A DNA stretch of 64,000 bases, taken from contig SRSI01000055.1 of NCBI GenBank assembly GCA_005656395.1, positions 310,001 through 374,000 of the forward strand. The letters run 5' to 3'. Below, piece by piece: positions 57,601-64,000 of the stretch (the first letter of the stretch is position 1; each line of letters starts with the position of its first letter). The notes beneath the pieces are model-generated. The model was given only the letters and a program-made list of their open reading frames with translations, had not been told where the DNA came from and did not search any database. The position numbers and the translations under genes were made by a program. The stretch is from Strongyloides papillosus. Lineage: Eukaryota; Nematoda; Chromadorea; Rhabditida; Strongyloididae.

Positions 57601-60600
57601 TCAGGTATACTTAAAGAAAATATAATGGCATTTTGACATTTCTTGAGATTTACCCTCAATGACATACTAAACTTTTATATTGTTACAACAATTGCATTTA
57701 TATTATATTTTAGAAAATAATTTAATGACCATTATAGTTAAAAGAAACTTTATTTAATAATACAAGGCACAGATTCTGCTTTTTTTTATTTCCACTTTAT
57801 CTAGTTATTTTAAAAATTATTATTTTACTCAAAAATATTATTTCCGGTCTATTGGTAAATTTTTTACATATCACTCCAGTAATATTTATATAATATTTCA
57901 ATAAACTATTACGTTTATTTTACTTTTAGCAGATTTTCCTGAATGAGAGACCTAAAAAAACAAAACAATATGGTAATCAGAAACCATTAACATAAAGAAA
58001 TCTACCACATCATTTTTTATCTTCAGACAATTTTAACTTACCACTAGACCACTTATATTATTTTATCCTCTTACTTTTAAACTGTTTTTACATTATTTCT
58101 TATATTTTCAATTTTTATGAATCATTTATCATGAATATTGGTTTAAAATTAATTTATTTCAAAACATTATGTACATCTTTTTTTGCATGGTTTCAAGGAT
58201 AATTTTTATTTTTAAGCTACAGTAATTGGTGATAAATTAGGATTATAAGTGAAAAGTTGTTAAAAAAAATCTTCAAAACTAAAGATCACATTTCAAAATT
58301 TATTTAAAGAATACAAGCTAAACTAATACTAAATTACAAAGTGTAACGTTAATTTTGTAGAATCGTAAAAATCTTTGAAATTTAATCTTCTATAGACATA
58401 CTTTTAAAAAGAGAAGGAACCATTCTTTAGAAAAAGGTTAAAAAAATATTCATTTATTTTTCACACATTGTTAAAATTTAATATTCATAAAAATTTGTTC
58501 AATTAACTATTTTTAGAAATGTGTCTTTTTTTTATCTTATCAACGCATGTATAAATATATGTATATTTAATATTTTTGTTTCACTCTCTTATATTAGTAC
58601 ACATGAAATGAAACAAAAATTAGCTCCCCATCTATTTTAGACCTTCTTAAAAATAACAATTTCCTTTTTATGTACAAAAATGTTAAATAGTAACACATAA
58701 CCGATGCTAGAATTATAATTTTTATGATTACACGATTTTCCTTTAAGCAATTCATCTATAATTCTACTATATTTGTTCAAGAGATAAAGGACCTTAAGCT
58801 TTTTCTTTCCTTGTTTTCACTTTCTTTTCTCTTCCAAAAACTAAAAGACAGATTTTTGGATAATAATTATATTTATAAAAAAATTCATTCTTCCTTCCTC
58901 CTAACTACCCCCATAAATAAATGGTATACAAGTGTTAAAAAAAGAAAACAGAATTTATTTATATTATTTTTTTCATTATTTTCTCCTTTTATATTTAAAA
59001 TCAACTCATAAATTAAAATTAAATTGGATATTTCAAATTTTATTAAATATCGTTAAATGAGACATGTAAAAATACATAGAAATATACCCTAAACACTATC
59101 AATGGTTTTGTGAAGACAAAATTATGATAATTGCAAACTCCTTCAAAAACAGTAATTTAAGGATTCTTTCCTACTTTCAGTCAATAAATATCCGGAATCT
59201 TAATACCAGCCAATATGTTAATTACATATGTCCTTACCATTTAGTCGTTTAATAAATTAAAGGGGGTCCAGAAACAAATTTTAAAATTCCTAGCAGACTA
59301 GGAAATCATAACATTTATTTGCTTTTCATTTAATTTTTTCCCTCTTCATAACATCTTTTTTTAATCTTTTTAATAATATTATATTCTTTTTTATCAAAAC
59401 AAGATTAGGTATTTTTTTTACTTAGCATGAATTGTATTAAATTAATTTATTTCTGATTTATCAATGAAAAACATTCTTAGTGTTATAAATATATTATTTT
59501 TTTATAACAATTCAATTACCATCCTTATTCTTCAGTTTTCAACATTATTTTAAAATTCCATATTATCAAATATTTAAATTAAATGTTAAAACAAATAAAC
59601 AAAACTATTTATATTTAATTATTATATGTTAAAAAATTTAGGATAAAATCAAAATTAAATATATAATGAATATTTATCAATTAATATAAAGTTCATTCTT
59701 ATATAAAAAAATGTCTTTCATATCACGTTTCTTTTTATCATTAACTTTTATATATTTACTATGAAAATTTTTATATTCACATCTTGTGGTACATTTTTAA
59801 CATTTTAATTGATAAAAAATTTAATAGATAAAAACATTTATTAGAAATAACAATTTTTGAATAAATTTTTTATTGTCTAATATTACGTCAAATAATATAT
59901 TAACAGAAATATTAATATAGATATTTATTCCTAACAAAAAAATAAAATGATATAGCTATGTAATGAAGATGAAAGTAGTAATAGTAGTATCATTTGAGAG
60001 ATAAGTAATATACACCTACAATAACTCAAATTACTTAATATTATTATATGAAATTCAATAATATATCAGTGAGTGGCTTTTTTACATTATTTTAAGAAAA
60101 ATTAATTTATTATTCCTCCACCAATCAAATATTTATTTTATGCATCTTTTAATGATTCTAAAATGTCTTCTGTGATGGGTATGAACTTTATTTTTATAAC
60201 TTTATACCACAACCATCAGACACCCAATGAGAGTTGATATCATCATTAATGTAGATAATTTTTAAGATAAGTATAAAAATTTCATTAACCCTTATAATTC
60301 CATTATAAAGTATTTCTCTAACAAAACATATTACTATTTAATAACTACCATTTTATAAATAATGATTCATTAATTTATCCATTCATATTCACATGGGTCT
60401 AATTTGTATGTACGTTAATGTAACCGTAATATAAATACAAAGTGACACAAAAAGCATCTTTTCCCCTCTTCTTCCAATAAAATGGAGAAAAAAATTACAT
60501 TTTTAGAATTGTAATGATACTCTTCAAATGTATTAAACAAAAACTTTCTCTTTTTCTTAATAATATATTTCTACTTTTATTTTTGTGAGTATAAAGTAAA

Positions 60601-61324
60601 TAAATAAATAAAAGGAATTATTCAATAAAGTGACATTTATCATATTCTTTTATAATATTCCATTATAATAAGTTATAATTATAATAAGTATGACGAAAAC
60701 AGTGAGATGATGTTCTCATAGCTTTGCCCTTTTACTCGTCTCTAAATATTATGTTATTTATTCTAAAATATTATCATAATTTTTTTTTCTGCTTTTTCTC
60801 AAGAATCATTTATAATTATTTTACTATATACTAACAAATTCTTATATATTAATTTATTCTCATCAATCTTATATTTCAGAGATACATTAAACAAATCATC
60901 TGTTAAAAAAACCTGAAAAATAAATACAACATTATTTTAAAGGTCTAATTGAAGAAACTAAAACAGAAGATTACAAAAAATATTATATTTCTCCTATATT
61001 ACTATTATTACCGACTGATAAATTTTTGTAAAGAAAAAAATTGTAATTTTTTTTTATTTTATCCCTTCACAAAAGTATGTTAAGGCAATTATTTAACATA
61101 AAATAATCAGTTTGGTAATCCTCAATAGAAAACAAATTTTTGTCATCTGTCAACAAACACAAAAATAAAATCTAAAACTTTAACATTAAATTATAAATTT
61201 AGACAATTTTCTTTTTCACTCCTTATACTTACCGTATAAATCTTTGGAAAATCATTAAACTAATTTATTGTTTTATTTTTTTAATGGAATAAGAAATAAA
61301 ACAAAATAGATAATAGTATAAAGT
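48648..61324. other. 12.7-kb gene desert
   Basis: No coding exon with codon bias, no tRNA, no transposon ends. The plus strand is T-rich, and TTCCTTTTTT recurs (near 51407, 53397, 53449, 53487 and 54077). Open frames at 50242-50478, 52757-52978 and 58724-59011 look like chance. The region separates divergently transcribed genes: the membrane protein on the minus strand and the GPCR on the plus strand. It could hold neuronal regulatory DNA. Confidence 0.5.
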
Positions 61325-63032
61325 ATGGATAAACATCAATCTTGTTCTACAGTCATTATAGAATTACCTACGGAATCAATTGTATATGATATTTTGAGAA
61401 CAGTTAGTGATTATTATAAACCAATACATGCGTATTTATCTATCTTTATTTGTGTTATCGGAGCAGCATGTAATTTTTGCAATATTGTTGTCTTGACAAG
61501 GTAAACACATTAATTAATTTAATTAATTTAAAAAATATTCCCTTTACGATTCTAGACGTTCAATGAGAACACCAGTAAATATGGTTTTAACGGCAATGGC
61601 ATTTTGTGATACAGTAGTATTATTTTCGAATCTTATATTTACATATCACTATACATTTGATGCCTATGACAGTTGCCATCCTCGTGATTGGAGTTATGGC
61701 TGGGCTATCTTTTTAGTTTCTCATGCCCACTTATCACTAGTTGGTCATTCCTCAAGTGTATGGTTATCTGTAATGTTAGCATTAATTAGGTACATAACAT
61801 TACGTTCCCGTGGTAAGGTGTCAGGAACACAAGTAAATTTGAAACACTCTTATTTGGCTATTGGCGCAGTTATTATATTTGTTACAACAATGAATATCCC
61901 AAATTTTCTTACATACAAAATTATTGAACAACCACTATCATCTAGTTGTACAATTAAAGATGAAAGATTTCAAAATGCATCGGCATATCTGACTGGTATC
62001 TCTGAGTTAGCTGTTAGTAATAGTTGTATGGTCTTTAGAATAACATTCTGGATGTCAGGAATTATATTTAAAGTTATTCCATGTTTAATATTAACACTTC
62101 TTGTATGGCTTCTTACAAGAATTCTTAATGAAGTACAAAATAATAGATTAAAATTATTTAAAGGAAGCTCAAAATACTCACCACCGTCGTCTGAATCATT
62201 AACTAAACATGATATTAATTTATTATCCACAAATGGTCCACCGAAATTATCAACATGTTCACAGAATGAGTATCCGTTATTGGAGCGTGAAAAATCCTCG
62301 ACATCAAGTCCAATGCCAAAAATATCCAATTGTAAGAAGATGAGTAAGGTTGGTAAGAATGCAAAAACTGACAGAACAACTAGAATGCTTCTTACCATTG
62401 TATGTGTTTTCCTAATAACGGAAATACCACAAGGTGTTATGGCAGTCCTTACAGGCATATTTTCTGATGAATTTCGTATTCATATATACAACAGCTTTGG
62501 AGATTTCTTAGATCTTATGGCCTTATGTAATGCATGTACTACTTTTATTATTTATTGTACTATGAGTAGCCAATTCCGTACTGTAAGTTTAAATATTAAA
62601 AGACTAAGTTACAAAACGTTTTTATAGGAATTCCAAAAAGTGTTTATGCCCGAGAAACTTAATAATGCTTGTAAACTACCTTGGACGAAAAGAAAGCGTA
62701 GTCAATCAGTACCATTCAACGATAACCGTTACAAAAATATGTTAAAAAATCGAACAAAATCAATTGACAGATGTGAAATTAATGAATCACTAGCAAATAC
62801 AAATTTATTACCACCATCAATAGTAATTGAGAACGACGAACAGGCATCAACATCAAACGATTTTACCTTAAAAAGTTTAACATCGCGTCAGTATCATTGT
62901 GAGGGATCAACAGCGAGGTACTCCCTCAATAGTCCCTCAAATAATGATGAAGATGGTAATTCTAGGTGTTCGCAAAGTTTACTTCTAGAAAATGGAGATA
63001 ATAATCATGGAATAAAAAATGACAAGAAATAA
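61325..63032 (+). CDS. DMSR/myosuppressin-receptor-like neuropeptide GPCR
   Basis: Exons 61325-61500, 61556-62582 and 62628-63032, with 55- and 45-bp introns; 535 residues. A rhodopsin-class receptor: TM1 has GAACNFCNIVVL, followed by RRSMRTPVNMVLTAMAFCD. The CHPRDWSYGWAIFLVSHAHLS and HSSSVWLSVMLALIRY blocks are the signature of nematode DMSR (FMRFamide/myosuppressin-like) receptors. IRY replaces DRY. The third intracellular loop is long and polar (about 205-275). TM6 carries CVFLITEIPQG. TM7 (CNACTTFIIYCTMSSQFR) lacks NPxxY, as in this family. The third exon supplies a Ser/Asn-rich cytoplasmic tail of about 135 residues. The expected ligand is a FLP-type peptide; which member of the family it is cannot be decided. 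Confidence 0.92.
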
Positions 63033-64000
63033 TATAATTTTATATTATTTTGGTTTTCTGAATGAACGGGTTATATTTTCTAAGGTAAATGAAGTTTGCT
63101 TAGATAATATCATAATAATGGTCTTATGTGTTTGTGGAAATAGACAAATATATGTTAATTATTTTATATTTCTCATATTTAATATCTCTTAATTTTTCTT
63201 AATAAACTTTTTTCCCTGTAATTTTATAGAATACATTTTAAATTAATATACCATGAAATGCTAATTTTGTAATTTCAGCTACAATAATCCATAAAATTAG
63301 ACGAAAAATTTTGTTATGAATCGTTAAGAAATACATAATTTGCCTTCACTTTCCAGCATCTATTTATAAAAATATATTTTTGATGGATAAATATTTACAA
63401 TTAAGTTAACAAGCTACAAATACAAATTTTTTTCTCTTTTCCATATAAACATAAATGAGTTATTATACAGAAAACTTTCTTCTCTTCATTAATTAGGTTC
63501 CAAATATTAAAATACATTTTGACGTCACCAAAATTTATTTTTATATATAAAAAATATATAAATAGATATTGTTTTGCCTATTTCATGATATTTATAGATG
63601 GTAATGTATATAAAATATAGTTTTCTGAATGATAAATTAGTGGTATTTATAAATAACAAATAAACTATTCTTTTTAAAACGCTTTTAGTAATTATAATAC
63701 TTAAATTTCTTTGATTAAATTTAAGCTATTTGCATATATTTTAGAAAAATTATTATTTTCTTTTTTTCTCCTTAATCTTTGATTAACGAAACTTCCATAA
63801 GTTAAATAATATTGTTAGGATTTCCTTAATAAGGTGGAAAATATTTTTAGTACAAGTTTTCTTATCTACCTAAAAAACAACATTGAAATTTAAAAGTTTA
63901 ATCATATATTATCTTTATTAAAGTGCAAATTTACTTCTTATTTATCAATGAAAATACTTCCGCATCGCCAAAAAAAGTTTTCCGCATCATTCATTTGTGT
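63033..64000. other. 3' flank, no gene seen
   Basis: AT-rich sequence with AATAAA-like words (for example AATAAACTTT near 63201). Nothing coding. Confidence 0.45.

Noticed and set aside
61970..62458. Minus-strand frame over the GPCR
   Set aside because: It is antisense to conserved receptor segments and has no independent support.

Overview
The window is very AT-rich nuclear DNA from a eukaryote with very short introns (34-55 bp, GT...AG). The gene families present (astacin with EGF and CUB domains, cholinesterase-like protein, chymotrypsin-fold protease homologue, DMSR-type neuropeptide receptor) fit a nematode, most likely of the Strongyloides/Parastrongyloides lineage, where astacins and acetylcholinesterase-like proteins are known to be greatly expanded. 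The species cannot be fixed from the sequence alone.

Layout. 0-4.7 kb: an enoyl-CoA hydratase/isomerase-family gene and an astacin-family gene. 5.6-20.5 kb: a transposon-rich block. It holds a complete but inactivated mariner (5641-6925), a degenerate Helitron with an LTR-like insertion in its Rep gene, a second Helitron 5' part, a convergent pair of decayed transposon-type genes, and a TTAA-flanked piggyBac-like element. 20.8-21.6 kb: an inverted copy of a satellite unit. 21.9-22.8 kb: a trypsin-fold gene on the minus strand. 23-30 kb: non-coding repeats and a nested set of elements (hAT-like element inside a mariner, with a smaller inverted-repeat element inside that). 30.0-30.4 kb: a small membrane-protein gene or pseudogene. 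32.3-33.0 kb: a secreted protein with ten 7-residue repeats and a poly-Glu tail. 33.2-36.2 kb: a repeat split by a 2.5-kb insertion containing a tandem array of about 522 bp units. 37.3-40.5 kb: zinc-finger-like exons and a 137-bp inverted-repeat element. 42.6-44.4 kb: a cholinesterase-like gene. 47.3-48.6 kb: a four-helix membrane protein with a long coiled-coil loop. 48.6-61.3 kb: a 12.7-kb gene desert. 61.3-63.0 kb: a three-exon DMSR-type GPCR gene.

Common thread. Four of the best-supported genes belong to enzyme families but lack catalytic residues. The astacin has lost all three zinc histidines and the catalytic Glu. The serine protease homologue has His to Glu and Ser to Ala changes. 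The cholinesterase-like protein lacks the nucleophile Ser and the oxyanion glycines. The enoyl-CoA isomerase-like protein lacks the catalytic Glu. Their reading frames are otherwise clean. The three secreted ones point to a recurring use of pseudoenzymes, probably as binding or regulatory proteins; this is inference. All assignments come from reading the sequence; no database search was run.
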